Below, in pieces: positions 25,739 through 35,097 of a stretch of DNA of 64,000 bases. A program made the position numbers and the translations under genes. Source of the stretch: Pseudorhizobium xiangyangii (GTDB lineage Bacteria; Pseudomonadota; Alphaproteobacteria; Rhizobiales; Rhizobiaceae); NCBI RefSeq assembly GCF_020531965.1, contig NZ_JAJAWH010000015.1, forward strand, positions 1-64,000, given 5' to 3'. Position 1 is the first letter of the stretch, and the number at the start of each line of letters is the position of its first letter. The notes under the pieces are model-generated. The model ran no database searches. It was not told the DNA's origin and was given only the letters and a program-made list of their open reading frames with translations.

Positions 25739-27802
25739 CTATGGGTGATGCTCCAGTTCTTGGAAGTACCGTCCGGCTGCATTCAGTAGGCTCGGCATAA
25801 GGCTGAAATCATTCGTCAGGAGAGAGCCGCGATTGCTATCTGTTTCTGATGTATCGGCCTGACCTCTTTCGCGAACATCTGGCTTTCCCGTGAGCATTCG
25901 GCCGAACTCGAGCCATGAGATGTCTCCGCTATTGGCGAGCCACCATTCACCGGCCGCTCCATCTATCAGAAGATCCAGGCCCGCATGAAAGAGGTCCGGA
26001 AGATAGGCTCCGACTGCTTTCGTATGTGCGCAAAGCTGAACCCGCCGCCCCTGCCGCAGCTCCCGCAATAGGATTGAGATATCAGTGTGGTTGCACCCGG
26101 CGCCAAAAGCGGATGGGCATCGGATCGTGAGGGCCAAGTCGGAGAACCTCGAGGAGTATGGCTCCCCTCGGTTCGGTGCGGCCCAGGGAGATGACTTATC
26201 GGAGGTCCCCGGTGGCAGTTGAAATGCGAGGGAGCGTAAGTTGTGCGCCTTCATGGCCTGGCCTAGCAGGAAACTTAGGCGCTCGTCTGAGCCCGTGGAA
26301 AGGCGGACAAAAGCCCAAGCGCCCATCTCGTCCAAAAGATCCCGAATATCAGCGATGTTCGTGAGCCGCGTATCGGATTGGCGCAGGACTGAATATGCAA
26401 GTCCGCGATGTTGAAGGATACCTTGCAGCGCCATCCCACCGGCGCCACTCGCCACGACGAGCAGCCGCCGACCCCGGGAGACGCTTGCCATTGTCGAGGC
26501 GTGCTGGTGGTAAAATCGGTCTGGCCGTCGCCACCAGCCTGGTATGTCGAGTACCGGGTGGTCGAAATGACCATCACGGACAATAGCCTTTGCGGCCGCA
26601 CCGAGCGCGGTGGGGCGTGGCCTTGTCCCTCTGACGTCGAAGGGGCCAGGCTCATATGCAGAAGATTTCTCCTGTAGGAGGCTGTTCCAGTCGACTGCGC
26701 CGAACATGGACCAGATCGTCACCGCCTTGATGTCGCATCCCTCAATCCGGACACGACGCGCCCCCTCCCAGACCTCGGAGAGCCAGCGCAACTGCTCCTC
26801 ACGCGTACATCCGTGGTGGGCTTCCGTAATAGCGATTGTGGTCCTGTAACGGTGCCACACTTCCTTCAGCCGTGCCTGGAGGCCGATTTCGTCCGGTGGA
26901 AGGCGCATGCGCACGGCCTCCAGATCCACATAGGCATGGCGGCCGTTGCTTCCAATTTGTGCCTCCGGTGGCCACAATCGTTCGTCATGTTCAAGGAACC
27001 GCTCACTGGTCAGATAATGGTTGATTCCTATGATCTGAGGCGGGCAGGACATTTCCGCCAGCTCGTCAAGCTCGTGCGGCGTAATCCCGTGATCGAGGAA
27101 GGTCCGGTACCAGGCATGGCCGGGGACGATACGGCCAAACAGTGCGTCGAATGTCAGCCAGCGCCGTTCGTTTTCATAGTCAGCTTGATACTTCAGCTTG
27201 GGACCGCTGAATGTCTTGCCAAAGTCCTCGGTCTGAACGAGCTGCGCATCCGGCAGCCTGCCCCGGATTGCCCGCATTGCCGACGTGATAGCCTTGCTCT
27301 GATTTATGAACGCGCGGACAAAGGCCCGTACGTCCTTCATGTGCGGGTACCAGAAGCCATAAAGGGCTGAAAAGCGAGCGGTCGTGAGTGGCTCGTTGAC
27401 GGGTGTAAAGTGCTGCAGATGGGGATATCTTTCAGCAACCCTTCTGGCGTGGCGAGCGAAGAGATCGGGGAAAGCAGGGTCCAGCAGATCCGTGTAGCGC
27501 GGACCGCTTCCGTGATGAAGAAGTCCGACGATCGGTTCGATACCGAGTTCCCTCAGGCGCGCAAGCTGTCGATCATGCCAGCTAAAGTCAGCCTCTTCGG
27601 GATCGTCCGGAGATACGGTTTCCCACAGGATCGGGTAGCGGATGGTCCTAATCCCCAAGCTTGCGATTGCATCGAGATCGCCTACCCGGGCGTCGTGGCC
27701 GGTCTCGCGAATCTGGTCCCTGTACTCATCTCCCAGTCGGGCAATGGTACACTCCACGCCTCCCCAAAGCTCCAGCGGCCCTTTGTCTTGATCAGGGGTC
27801 AC
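25739..27802 (-). CDS. Fusion of GH1-like glycosidase and RmlD-like domain
   Basis: A 687-residue two-domain protein. Residues 1 to about 420 are a GH1-like barrel: IRTIRYPILWETVSPDD, FTPVNEPLTTARFS (acid/base Glu), IIGINHYLTSERF and TIAITEAHHG (nucleophile-position Glu). Residues about 440-687 resemble dTDP-4-dehydrorhamnose reductase (GRRLLVVASGAGGMALQGILQHRGLAY, later LPDLFHAGLDLLIDGAAGEWWLANSGDISWLEFGRML) with no clear Y-x3-K. It is the last gene of an operon with UDP-galactopyranose mutase, overlapping it by 4 bases. It probably acts on a nucleotide sugar or an envelope glycan, by context; the reaction is unknown. Confidence 0.82.
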   Translation of the reverse strand: MTPDQDKGPLELWGGVECTIARLGDEYRDQIRETGHDARVGDLDAIASLGIRTIRYPILWETVSPDDPEEADFSWHDRQLARLRELGIEPIVGLLHHGSGPRYTDLLDPAFPDLFARHARRVAERYPHLQHFTPVNEPLTTARFSALYGFWYPHMKDVRAFVRAFINQSKAITSAMRAIRGRLPDAQLVQTEDFGKTFSGPKLKYQADYENERRWLTFDALFGRIVPGHAWYRTFLDHGITPHELDELAEMSCPPQIIGINHYLTSERFLEHDERLWPPEAQIGSNGRHAYVDLEAVRMRLPPDEIGLQARLKEVWHRYRTTIAITEAHHGCTREEQLRWLSEVWEGARRVRIEGCDIKAVTIWSMFGAVDWNSLLQEKSSAYEPGPFDVRGTRPRPTALGAAAKAIVRDGHFDHPVLDIPGWWRRPDRFYHQHASTMASVSRGRRLLVVASGAGGMALQGILQHRGLAYSVLRQSDTRLTNIADIRDLLDEMGAWAFVRLSTGSDERLSFLLGQAMKAHNLRSLAFQLPPGTSDKSSPWAAPNRGEPYSSRFSDLALTIRCPSAFGAGCNHTDISILLRELRQGRRVQLCAHTKAVGAYLPDLFHAGLDLLIDGAAGEWWLANSGDISWLEFGRMLTGKPDVRERGQADTSETDSNRGSLLTNDFSLMPSLLNAAGRYFQELEHHP

Positions 27803-28953
27803 GAGTTCGCCCGTCCGGGACGAGGGAAGGGGGCCTTGATCTGCGCGTTGGCGAAACTGGGCAGAGCGGCGTCGATCCGCCGGAATGTTGCCAATGCCTG
27901 ACCCACAACCTGGTCCATGTTATAATAGCGGTACGTGGCAAGGCGCCCTACGAACCAAACGTCGGGTTCCTGCCTTGCCAGGTTCTCGTACTGCTTGTAG
28001 CGCGCCTCGTTTTCCGGTCGTGGAACAGGGTAGTAGGGGTCTCCGTCGTCTGAAGGGTACTCGTAGGTGAGACTCGTTTTGGCGTGGCTCTGGCCGGTAA
28101 GGTGCTTGTACTCGGTGATCCGGGTGTAGTCGTGCTCCATCGGATAGTTGACCACAGCAACGGCCTGGTGCCACTCCTTTTCAAGCGTGACGTGATGGAA
28201 TTTGAGCGAGCGATAGGGGAGTTTGCCGAAGCGGTGCCCAAAAAACCCATCAATTGGCCCTGTAAATATCATCCGACGGAAACGGATCTCGTCGCGGATA
28301 TCCTCGAAATCCGTCTTGAGCATGACCTTGATGTTTGGATGGTTGAGCATATTCTCAAACATCCTCGTGTACCCATGTTCAGGCATGAATTGGAGTAAGT
28401 CCCCAAAGTAGCGGTCGTCCCTGTTAGTGCGAGTCGGAACCCGCGCTGTAACCGATTTATCGAGCTGGGCCGGATCCACGCCCCACTGCTTGCGGGTATA
28501 ACCCTTGAAGAACTTCTCATACAGCTCCCGCCCGACCTGACTGACCACGACATCTTCCGACGTCACTACAGGGTCAATTTTTTCGGCCCTCTCCCGAAAC
28601 CACATGGCAAGCTCTTCGCTCGTCAGATCAAGGCCGTAGAGCTGGTTAATTGTATCGAGGTTGATCGGGACTGGGACCAACTTTCGATCCACCTCGGCAA
28701 GGACCCTATGCTCGTAGGGCCGCCAACTGGTAAACCTGGACAGGTAGTCGAAGATCTGTGCCGAGTTGGTATGGAAGATGTGCGGGCCGTATCGGTGAAC
28801 CAAGATCCCATCGGTATTGTAATGATCGAACGCGTTCCCGGCGATGTGCGGCCGTCGATCAATGATCAGCACCCTATCATTTCTCTCCCGAGCGAGACGT
28901 TCAGCAAGTACACTGCCTGCAAATCCCGCACCAACGATGAGCCAATCAAACAT
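27799..28953 (-). CDS. glf: UDP-galactopyranose mutase
   Basis: A 384-residue flavoenzyme that interconverts UDP-galactopyranose and UDP-galactofuranose. The N-terminal FAD site is GAGFAGSVLAERLARERNDRVLIIDRR followed by HIAGNAFDH; later motifs are HRYGPHIFHTNSAQIFDYL, FKGYTRKQWG and VNYPMEHDYTRITEYKHLTG. All are typical of bacterial Glf. The gene overlaps the upstream glycosyltransferase by 8 bases and the downstream fusion gene by 4, so the three form one translationally linked operon. It supplies UDP-Galf for a surface polysaccharide, presumably built by the glycosyltransferase. Confidence 0.95.
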   Translation of the reverse strand: MFDWLIVGAGFAGSVLAERLARERNDRVLIIDRRPHIAGNAFDHYNTDGILVHRYGPHIFHTNSAQIFDYLSRFTSWRPYEHRVLAEVDRKLVPVPINLDTINQLYGLDLTSEELAMWFRERAEKIDPVVTSEDVVVSQVGRELYEKFFKGYTRKQWGVDPAQLDKSVTARVPTRTNRDDRYFGDLLQFMPEHGYTRMFENMLNHPNIKVMLKTDFEDIRDEIRFRRMIFTGPIDGFFGHRFGKLPYRSLKFHHVTLEKEWHQAVAVVNYPMEHDYTRITEYKHLTGQSHAKTSLTYEYPSDDGDPYYPVPRPENEARYKQYENLARQEPDVWFVGRLATYRYYNMDQVVGQALATFRRIDAALPSFANAQIKAPFPRPGRANS

Positions 28954-30124
28954 GGCTTACGGCCTCGTCCCAAGCGCTCACCGTCCTACCAGCCTGCGGC
29001 TGTGATTTCAGCATTATGCGGTGCATGCTCGCCCATGTTAGGTCCCAAGACATGCCGGCAAGATGCTGGTCGACCCTCGTCAGCCAGGGAAGAGTCGGCC
29101 GGGCGAGCAGTGCGGTACCTAAGTTGACGAGATCCTCCGGGCTGTGGGCGATCTCGACAAGACCGAGTTCCCCGTAGGGACGGATAACATCTGCTATTGC
29201 CGTAGACACAAGGGGAATGCCTGCGGCCAGAAACTCCGGGGTTTTGGTGGGACTGATGAAGCGGGTCGCTTCGTTCAAGGCAAATGGCATGAAGCCGAGG
29301 TCCCATCCAGCAAGATAGGCGGGCAGCTGCGCGTAGGTTTTCGGCCCGAGCCAGTGGATGTTGGGGCGCTGAGGCAGGGAGGACGGGTCAATTTTGACTA
29401 CCGGCCCGATCATCACAAACTGCCATTGGGGTCTTATTGCCGCCGCCTTGGCAAGGAAATCCAGATCCATGCGCTCGTCTATGACACCGAAGAACCCGAC
29501 CCGCGGGCCAGAGATGCTCGCCTGATCGTGAGGCTCGCGCTGGCTCGCCTCCCGCGACGTTCCAAAATGCGAGGCATCGATGCTGCTGGGACAGGCGTGA
29601 ACGTTCGGGTGGCGCTTCTTCTTGCTTTCATATAGGCTCTGGCCACCTGTGAACACGACATCAACTTTTCGAAAAAGTTCGCGCTCCATGGCGATCAGCC
29701 GGGGCGGCGCACCGGAGAATGCTGACAGCTCATCCATATTGTCATAGACCCGAAGACAAGCTGCTAAATGACGACTGAACGGAAGTGCCATCGGCGTGTA
29801 GTACCACAGCACAAGATCCGCGCGGCCGATACCGCCTACTACCGTGTCGACGAGACTTCGCAGTGCCCGGGTGATCTGAGGTCCATTCATAGCCTTCGGA
29901 AGCATTGGAACAAGGACAGTGATACCTTCATTGCTCCGCGTCCTCTGGACGAACGGTTGAATTCCCTCAGCGAAGACGGGTTCCTCGAAGAAGAACACCT
30001 CATGATCCTCCGCTGCGCGGGATAAAAGATGTTGAGGACGCTGATAGACGAAATTCCAACGGAGATGGGAGAAGCAGAGGATCGGCGAAGACGCGATGGC
30101 GGCGGTTTTACGGAAAGTGGCCAT
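28946..30124 (-). CDS. Family 4-like glycosyltransferase
   Basis: A 392-residue cytoplasmic glycosyltransferase with two Rossmann domains. The N-terminal domain shows PILCFSHLRWNFVYQRPQHLLSRAAEDHEVFFFEEP, characteristic of a rhizobial subgroup. The C-terminal domain has GPRVGFFGVIDERMDLDFL, IHWLGPKTYAQLPAYLAGWDLGFMPFALNEATRFISPTKTPEFLAAGIPLVST (acceptor/donor site of GT4). The start at 30124 has GGGAG 6 bases upstream; upstream Met codons lie inside the leader. It is the first gene of the operon with glf and the GH1-RmlD fusion, driven by a stress promoter at 30194-30218. Sugar specificity unknown, possibly Galf. Confidence 0.88.
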   Translation of the reverse strand: MATFRKTAAIASSPILCFSHLRWNFVYQRPQHLLSRAAEDHEVFFFEEPVFAEGIQPFVQRTRSNEGITVLVPMLPKAMNGPQITRALRSLVDTVVGGIGRADLVLWYYTPMALPFSRHLAACLRVYDNMDELSAFSGAPPRLIAMERELFRKVDVVFTGGQSLYESKKKRHPNVHACPSSIDASHFGTSREASQREPHDQASISGPRVGFFGVIDERMDLDFLAKAAAIRPQWQFVMIGPVVKIDPSSLPQRPNIHWLGPKTYAQLPAYLAGWDLGFMPFALNEATRFISPTKTPEFLAAGIPLVSTAIADVIRPYGELGLVEIAHSPEDLVNLGTALLARPTLPWLTRVDQHLAGMSWDLTWASMHRIMLKSQPQAGRTVSAWDEAVSHV

Positions 30125-30193
30125 ATTGGCTCCCAATATCCGGGGCATTTTAAGGGCGCCGGTGTGAGCTGAACGGTCGCTCAGCTGCCATCT

Positions 30194-30218
30194 AACTACG
30201 GAGGATCCCGGCGGTTCC
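30194..30218 (-). promoter_or_regulatory. EcfG-type promoter for GT-glf-GH1 operon
   Basis: On the minus strand GGAAC-N17-GTT, 70 bases before the glycosyltransferase start. Confidence 0.75.
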
Positions 30219-30383
30219 ACGCCTCACGCCTCTTCCTGATGCCCAGCGTGCCGCATCTGGCCGACATTTAACGCAAGGCGGCCGGGCAGACGGATTTGTT
30301 ATATCTCAATTTTGTGATAAAAGGCCCGCGCGATGCGCGCTGACCGATTCTTCTTGTCCATAGTCGTACCGATCGAGGCATTC

Positions 30384-31298
30384 ATGGAAGTGGTATTTCA
30401 CAACAACCTGTTTCCTTTGTTTGATCCGTACGAGCTGGATGACGTTAAGGATCCGTGCCCGGTTTTTGACGGCACGCTTTGGCATATGTTCGGTTCTGGC
30501 GGCACTGTGACAACCGAAACCTGGACTATCTTCCACGCAACGGCCGCCGCCTTGGAGGGTCCTTGGGCAGAGCAGCCGCACATCCAGCTTCCGATTACCG
30601 GGACGGGCATAGCTGCACCCGGTGTGATATATGCGGCAGGCGTATTCCACATGTTCGTCCAGACGGAGTTCATGAAGCCGCACGGACGGATAGAGCATGC
30701 TGTGTCGAATGACGGATTCGATTGGGTCGTACTTCACCCGGCTCTGATAGCGGTACCTGGCAGCGAGGAGCATGGCATTTACGATCCCCATCCCGCCGAG
30801 CTTAGCGGGCAGAAGTACCTCGTCTATTCCGCGATGCAGCCATTCGAGCGGGCTCCCCAGCCCGACATCTATCTTGCGCGAAGTGCGTCGAATAGCTGGT
30901 TCGGTCCTTGGGAGCGCCTTGGAAAGATCCTCGATCACCACGATCTTCCGCATCACAACAGGAAAGATGATCCCGACTATGAATGGGGCATCGAAGGTGC
31001 ACAGCTAGTGCAGCTTCCCAGCGGCAAGATTCTGCTCAACGCGACCTGCTTCCTGCCGTCCGGTCCGCGCGGCCAAAGGCAGCGTGTCTTCTTCGCTATC
31101 GCCGATGAAGTGCAGGGACCATATGTTTCCGTCGGTCCTGTACTGGATCCGCCCCACGCGGGAGAGAACGGCCACTCGACGGTTCTCATCGATCAGGACG
31201 ACCTCATATTGATTTATCAAAGCCGTCTGGAGAGCACGAACTATCGTTGGCGATATGGCGTTGCACGCTGTCGCGTTATGCAACAGGAAGCAGCCTAG
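30384..31298 (+). CDS. Five-bladed beta-propeller glycoside hydrolase-like protein (GH43/62-like)
   Basis: A 304-residue protein with the repeated strand pattern of GH43/GH62/GH130 propellers: KDPCPVFDGTLWHMFGSGG, WTIFHATAAALEGPW, GVFHMFVQTEF, GIYDPHPAELSGQKYLVYSAM, EWGIEGAQLVQLPSGKILLNATCF and GENGHSTVLIDQDDLILIYQSR. 'DPCP' and 'YDPHPAE' place aspartates where propeller enzymes keep theirs. The start at 30384 is preferred (GAGG 5 bases away); an in-frame ATG at 30333 is possible. It is divergent from the glycosyltransferase operon, so it may trim or release the same glycan. No stress promoter was seen. Substrate unknown. Confidence 0.75.
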   Translation: MEVVFHNNLFPLFDPYELDDVKDPCPVFDGTLWHMFGSGGTVTTETWTIFHATAAALEGPWAEQPHIQLPITGTGIAAPGVIYAAGVFHMFVQTEFMKPHGRIEHAVSNDGFDWVVLHPALIAVPGSEEHGIYDPHPAELSGQKYLVYSAMQPFERAPQPDIYLARSASNSWFGPWERLGKILDHHDLPHHNRKDDPDYEWGIEGAQLVQLPSGKILLNATCFLPSGPRGQRQRVFFAIADEVQGPYVSVGPVLDPPHAGENGHSTVLIDQDDLILIYQSRLESTNYRWRYGVARCRVMQQEAA

Positions 31299-31523
31299 CG
31301 CGTCTTGTCTGATATGCTGCACGGGAGAAGGCACATTTTCGACAGCTGCAGCGCCCTTCTCAAACCATTGAACCGCAGGGCTCTACTCGCTCGGGCCTGT
31401 CTGATGCAAGGTTTCGAGAACCATAATTGATCGCACCAGAAGCCATTTCACAGCGGCGGGAAGGCTGATGGGCGCCGTGCAAGTCCATTATTCGCATTTC
31501 GACGTTACGGGTGGGCGTCAGAT

Positions 31524-31949
31524 TCACGGTGTCTGGCGTTCCGATTGTTCATCCGCATTGCCGAGCCCCGTGACGGCATCTTGCAACTGTTCGATGGTCA
31601 CCGGGCCGTCCGAGCGAAGCATGATGCTTCCGTCATAGTCAACCAGAAGCACTTCAAACTTACCGGTGTCAGTTCCCTGGAATTGAAGCTTTAGGTCTGC
31701 AACGGGCAGGGCGGCCGGCCGACCGTTCAGCAAAGGCCCGCACCCATCATTTGGGATGCACGCGACGCAGATGTCCATGCTGCGCAACCTGGCACTGTTG
31801 ATCTTTAACAGCTCATTTTGCCACGCTCTTAGGGCGCCAAGGGTGTCCTCGAAAATAACGACTAGTCTCTTGTGCGGCACGCCATCGGCTGCATCGTCCG
31901 TTACAGGGAGCCCGCCGGTGATTTCTGCCATCAACGAATGAAGTGCCAT
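31524..31949 (-). CDS. DUF4174-like protein
   Basis: A 141-residue protein. The core (KRLVVIFEDTLGALRAWQNELLKINSARLRSMDICVACIPNDG ... GKFEVLLVDYDGSIMLRSDGPVTIEQLQDAV) fits the pattern of DUF4174, a thioredoxin-like-fold family with an N-terminal 'LLVFA' strand and a C-terminal 'LVGKDGGVKLRS' motif. No CxxC or signal peptide is present, so it is probably cytoplasmic and not a redox enzyme. A stress promoter lies 26 bases upstream of the start. The family call is by pattern only. Confidence 0.68.
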   Translation of the reverse strand: MALHSLMAEITGGLPVTDDAADGVPHKRLVVIFEDTLGALRAWQNELLKINSARLRSMDICVACIPNDGCGPLLNGRPAALPVADLKLQFQGTDTGKFEVLLVDYDGSIMLRSDGPVTIEQLQDAVTGLGNADEQSERQTP

Positions 31950-31974
31950 TTTTTATCCTCCAGCACATCAGTTA

Positions 31975-31999
31975 AACAACCTGCCCTAGCGAGGGTTCC
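31975..31999 (-). promoter_or_regulatory. EcfG-type promoter for 31949 gene
   Basis: On the minus strand GGAAC-N17-GTT, 25 bases before the start codon. Confidence 0.8.
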
Positions 32000-32530
32000 G
32001 CAGAGGGTGTCGTCTTTGCCGCCTTGGCATAGCTCCAGCCTTTGCCGTGCTGCAATCTCGCGGCAGCGCGCCATGGACATCTTGGGGGAGCGGACCCCCC
32101 TCATTGGGGCTGCAAGAGGGTCCTAGTCGAGGTTCAGAAGCGATCGCCATCAGGTATAGAAGCTCGATCCGGAGCTGCAATATGAGCACCCGCCGATACC
32201 CGCACGCCGATCGTCAGTGGCCGGATTACGTGGCCCCGCCCGGTGCAGTAGGTCCACAGACGGAAGAAGGTAGGCCGAAGGCTCCGATAATAGACCGCTC
32301 GGGCAAGCCCGCATCAACGAATGGGATGGCGCATCTGTCGTCTTCCCGGATTGAGCGAATCCCTGACTGCGCAAGTCGGGCTTCGGTAGCCTGACGGATC
32401 AGTTCGTGTTGCTGGTCGCAGCGGGGCTTTGCCCCGACATCGCGTGACAACAAACGAGTACGCGGCTGCCCTGGATGATACCCTTAGCTGGCCGCGCACC
32501 CGGCGCTCGGTCGCGTTGGCACGACATTCG
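32000..32530. other. Stretch without a supported gene; possible minus-strand small gene
   Basis: A minus-strand frame at 32226-32453 (TTG start) reads HELIRQATEARLAQSGIRSI and IREDDRCAIPFVDAGLPERS, somewhat protein-like, and sits about 80 bases after a stress promoter (32531-32555). No ribosome binding site is obvious. A GGGGCAAAGCCCC hairpin lies near 32424. I cannot support a firm call. Confidence 0.3.
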
Positions 32531-32555
32531 AACCTCGCGACACGTCGTTAGTTCC
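32531..32555 (-). promoter_or_regulatory. Orphan EcfG-type promoter
   Basis: On the minus strand GGAAC-N17-GTT. No convincing gene follows; the candidate is the weak frame ending at 32226. Confidence 0.55.
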
Positions 32556-32788
32556 CATCCCGGATAGTGGGCGGGGTACGGTTGCGGGTAGCAGCAGCTT
32601 GGTGTTCCGAGACGGAGGCGGCTCGCCAAGGAGCCGCGTATTCGACGGCGAGGAGGTTCTCAAAGTCAATCAGCAGTTTAAGGTGGGAGGCATTTGGATC
32701 ATTTATCTCGGGTCCCCCGCTGTGTCCTGAATGCTTCTCGCTCGCAAAGCGACCCAAGGTCCGAACGGCTCTTGGGTCGCCTGCGGTT

Positions 32789-33094
32789 TTACGGGCACGC
32801 AGCTGTCGGCGCGGAGCCGCTTGGGGTAGAGCTGGACTGTTCGGCACTGGTTTCCGTGCACTGATCGTCGTCAGAGGTTTTTTCTGTGCCGTCGGTGGTG
32901 GAGCCGGTGTCAGCCGATGAGCCGGTGCCGGTGTCAGTGCCTGGAGTTGAAGAATCTGAGGATGTACCGGTTCCGCCAGCGGCTCCAGTGCCACCGGTTC
33001 CGCCGCTATCCGAGGTGCCACCACCGGTCTGTCCCATCGCGCTAGTGGCGAGGCCAAGGGTGAATGCAGAAATCGTAAGAAGTTTGGTCAGCAT
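32789..33094 (-). CDS. Secreted Gly/Ser/Thr-rich repeat protein
   Basis: A 101-residue exported protein. Signal peptide about 1-21 (MLTKLLTISAFTLGLATSAMG), then a low-complexity mature part built from GGTG/SDSS/TGT units (about 22-75) and an acidic-polar tail with two cysteines (CTET and a terminal ACP). A strong ribosome binding site (AGGAGG) and a stress promoter 58 bases upstream support it. Such tails are common in small periplasmic or surface proteins of rhizobia; function unknown. Confidence 0.75.
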   Translation of the reverse strand: MLTKLLTISAFTLGLATSAMGQTGGGTSDSGGTGGTGAAGGTGTSSDSSTPGTDTGTGSSADTGSTTDGTEKTSDDDQCTETSAEQSSSTPSGSAPTAACP

Positions 33095-33152
33095 GCTTGG
33101 TTCCTCCTGGTGCCGGATGCTCCGGTGCGTTACCCATTTAGTACAAGCGCCG

Positions 33153-33177
33153 AACACCTGCCGCTTGAGGAAGTTCC
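33153..33177 (-). promoter_or_regulatory. EcfG-type promoter for 33094 gene
   Basis: On the minus strand GGAAC-N17-GTT, 58 bases before the start codon. Confidence 0.78.
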
Positions 33178-34049
33178 GACCCATCCTGAATAACGCGAGG
33201 GTCGACTAGCGCTTGATTTCGTCGAGGCGGGGCCGACCTGAGTTTTAGCTTCACACCTTACCTCTCGTGGCATTCTCAGGTTGGGAATGAAACCGCCGCA
33301 CTGGATGGAGGGAACGAGCGGGACCACATTCTCCTCTACGCTAGCTTTCGCCGGAGCTGGGATACCCTCACCGACCTCTACCCCTTCGCGGGGCATAAAG
33401 AACTTCGCGACACCTCCGGCCAAAGCCCCGCCTGGATAACGCACTAGGGGGACCTCGCTTGTCATTGGGCCTTTCCAGCCGACGGCTGACGTCGATCCTG
33501 ATGCGCAAGAGCAAGAACAACCTGACCCGCCAAGGTTTCCAATCCTGCCCACCACTGAAGGTGACCGAGAAACACACGACAGCACGACAATTTAGGCCTC
33601 ACCCTCTCTGTGGGTGGCGGCAAGTCAAAGGGGCCTCGGGCTCCATCTCCTGGCCAGGTAAGATGGTATCGTTCTCTGGCGGATCGGCCAATTTGCGACG
33701 TACCCCCGGATCTGATCTCTGAGGCGTAAAGTTTCACGACGATGGCATCTGATAAAACCGCACTGCTGGGGACCTATGGTATGGCATAGGCATCGCCGCT
33801 TGAAGCTTAAACTCGGGTAGAAAGCGCAAGGTTCTTTTTCTTGACCTCCCAAGTGCTGGCGCGGCGTCGGATTCCCACGCGACATGGCCTGCTCGTACAC
33901 CGGGGCCCACTGCCGCCCTATTAAGAATACAGCTTCCGCTCGAGGCATAAAGGACAGGTGTTATGAAAATGGCTCGGCACCCGTCGGTCAGCCTGAAGCG
34001 GCGGAGGCAATCACCGGGTCTTGAAAATATTCGGCTTAAAACGTCGTTT
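33178..34049. other. 870-base stretch without a supported gene
   Basis: All six frames give only fragments with no recognisable motif, start signal or promoter. A GGAAC near 33311 (+) has no GTT at the right distance. Probably decayed DNA. Confidence 0.4.
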
Positions 34050-34361
34050 TCATGGCTGCTCCATCTTTTGCACCGCTTCGGTACCCCAGGGCAATCCGAG
34101 ATTAAAATGCCATGGGGACATGTACCGATTATGGCCCAGCCAATGCCGGAGGATTATTGCCACTATATCCTCACAGCTGAGGCCGAAATCGGCAGCAGCG
34201 AGAGCCACCGCCTCCTCAACGTCGGGAGCAAGGACAGGCCCCCCGACATTGTCCAACCTTATGGCTGCGCGCCGGAGGAAGGCCCTGAGGTCCTGAGCCG
34301 GCACATCTTCCACCAAATTTGCTGCAGAGCGAAGTTGCAATGCAAAGGTACGATGGCTCAA
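34050..34361 (-). CDS. Conserved-looking 103-residue protein, TTG start
   Basis: The core reads DLRAFLRRAAIRLDNVGGPVLAPDVEEAVALAAADFGLSCEDIVAIILRHWLGHNRYM, an all-helical pattern seen in small rhizobial proteins that end 'IIRDWLxGxGY' and may be ribbon-helix-helix-like. The start is a TTG at 34361 with a strong AGGGAGGA 8 bases upstream; no better ATG exists. A stress promoter lies 141 bases upstream. Function unknown. Confidence 0.6.
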   Translation of the reverse strand: MSHRTFALQLRSAANLVEDVPAQDLRAFLRRAAIRLDNVGGPVLAPDVEEAVALAAADFGLSCEDIVAIILRHWLGHNRYMSPWHFNLGLPWGTEAVQKMEQP

Positions 34362-34501
34362 TCACTTGTCCTCCCTTGCACAAGTCAGCGTAGGTGGTAG
34401 CGGTCAAAAAAATTCGTGATCGAGGTGCGGCATTTGGATGCTCGATATTGGCGTTCACGGTGGGGGTCTGGCCCATGGCTCAGTAAGTGCCCATCGAGTC
34501 A

Positions 34502-34526
34502 AACAGGGAGCGCGCCATGTAGTTCC
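34502..34526 (-). promoter_or_regulatory. EcfG-type promoter upstream of 34361 gene
   Basis: On the minus strand GGAAC-N17-GTT, 140 bases before the TTG start. Confidence 0.62.
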
Positions 34527-35097
34527 AGTTTCCGTGAAGGAACTTTATGGCAGTCCGATCCGGTTCTCGCCCTGTGGTCCAAGAACCGGCTTCAACTGAC
34601 AAGCCGGGAGGAGCCGGTCAGTCCGAAATTAATCGTTGCTCCGACAAAGAATGGGGGTATGTGACTCTTGTCCTGCCATTTCCCGTTTGGCCCGGCCCTC
34701 ACGGACCATGGTGTGCTCTTTGAGCAGGAGCGCACGTTTCACTCCGTTCGGAGGTTGTTGCCGTGGATGAGACCTTAGGCCGGTGCCGTGAAACTCCACT
34801 AAACTGGCGGATGCGACAAGACCGACCGGCGTTCATTTTTGGCTCTGTAGTGACACCCTCCCCTTGGGGCACTGGTAACGTCTCAGGTTTGGTCACTTCC
34901 ACGGCGCGCCAGATCTGCGACCGGTTGAGCGTTCTCGACCGCGATCCAGCACATCGTCACGAAATCCTTGGACTCCAGGCATTGCAGAGCGGCCTATTAG
35001 CCTTGAAGCCGCGTTTTTCGCTCAAATTGTGCCTTCGGCGAGAAGGAGCTTGTCCTTTGCCGTCAAGGACGAATTAAGCCAGCCGCAGGGAAGGAAA
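34527..35097. other. Intergenic stretch, nothing recognised
   Basis: This is 570 bases without a supported gene. A GGAAC at about 34539 (+) pairs with GTT only at N19 and was not called. Confidence 0.4.

Noticed and set aside
33130-33585. Minus-strand frame of 151 residues
   Set aside because: Low-complexity reading with no start signal, promoter or family; probably noncoding.
34538-34565. GGAAC with GTT at N19 (+)
   Set aside because: Outside the 17-18 spacing range and no gene in front.
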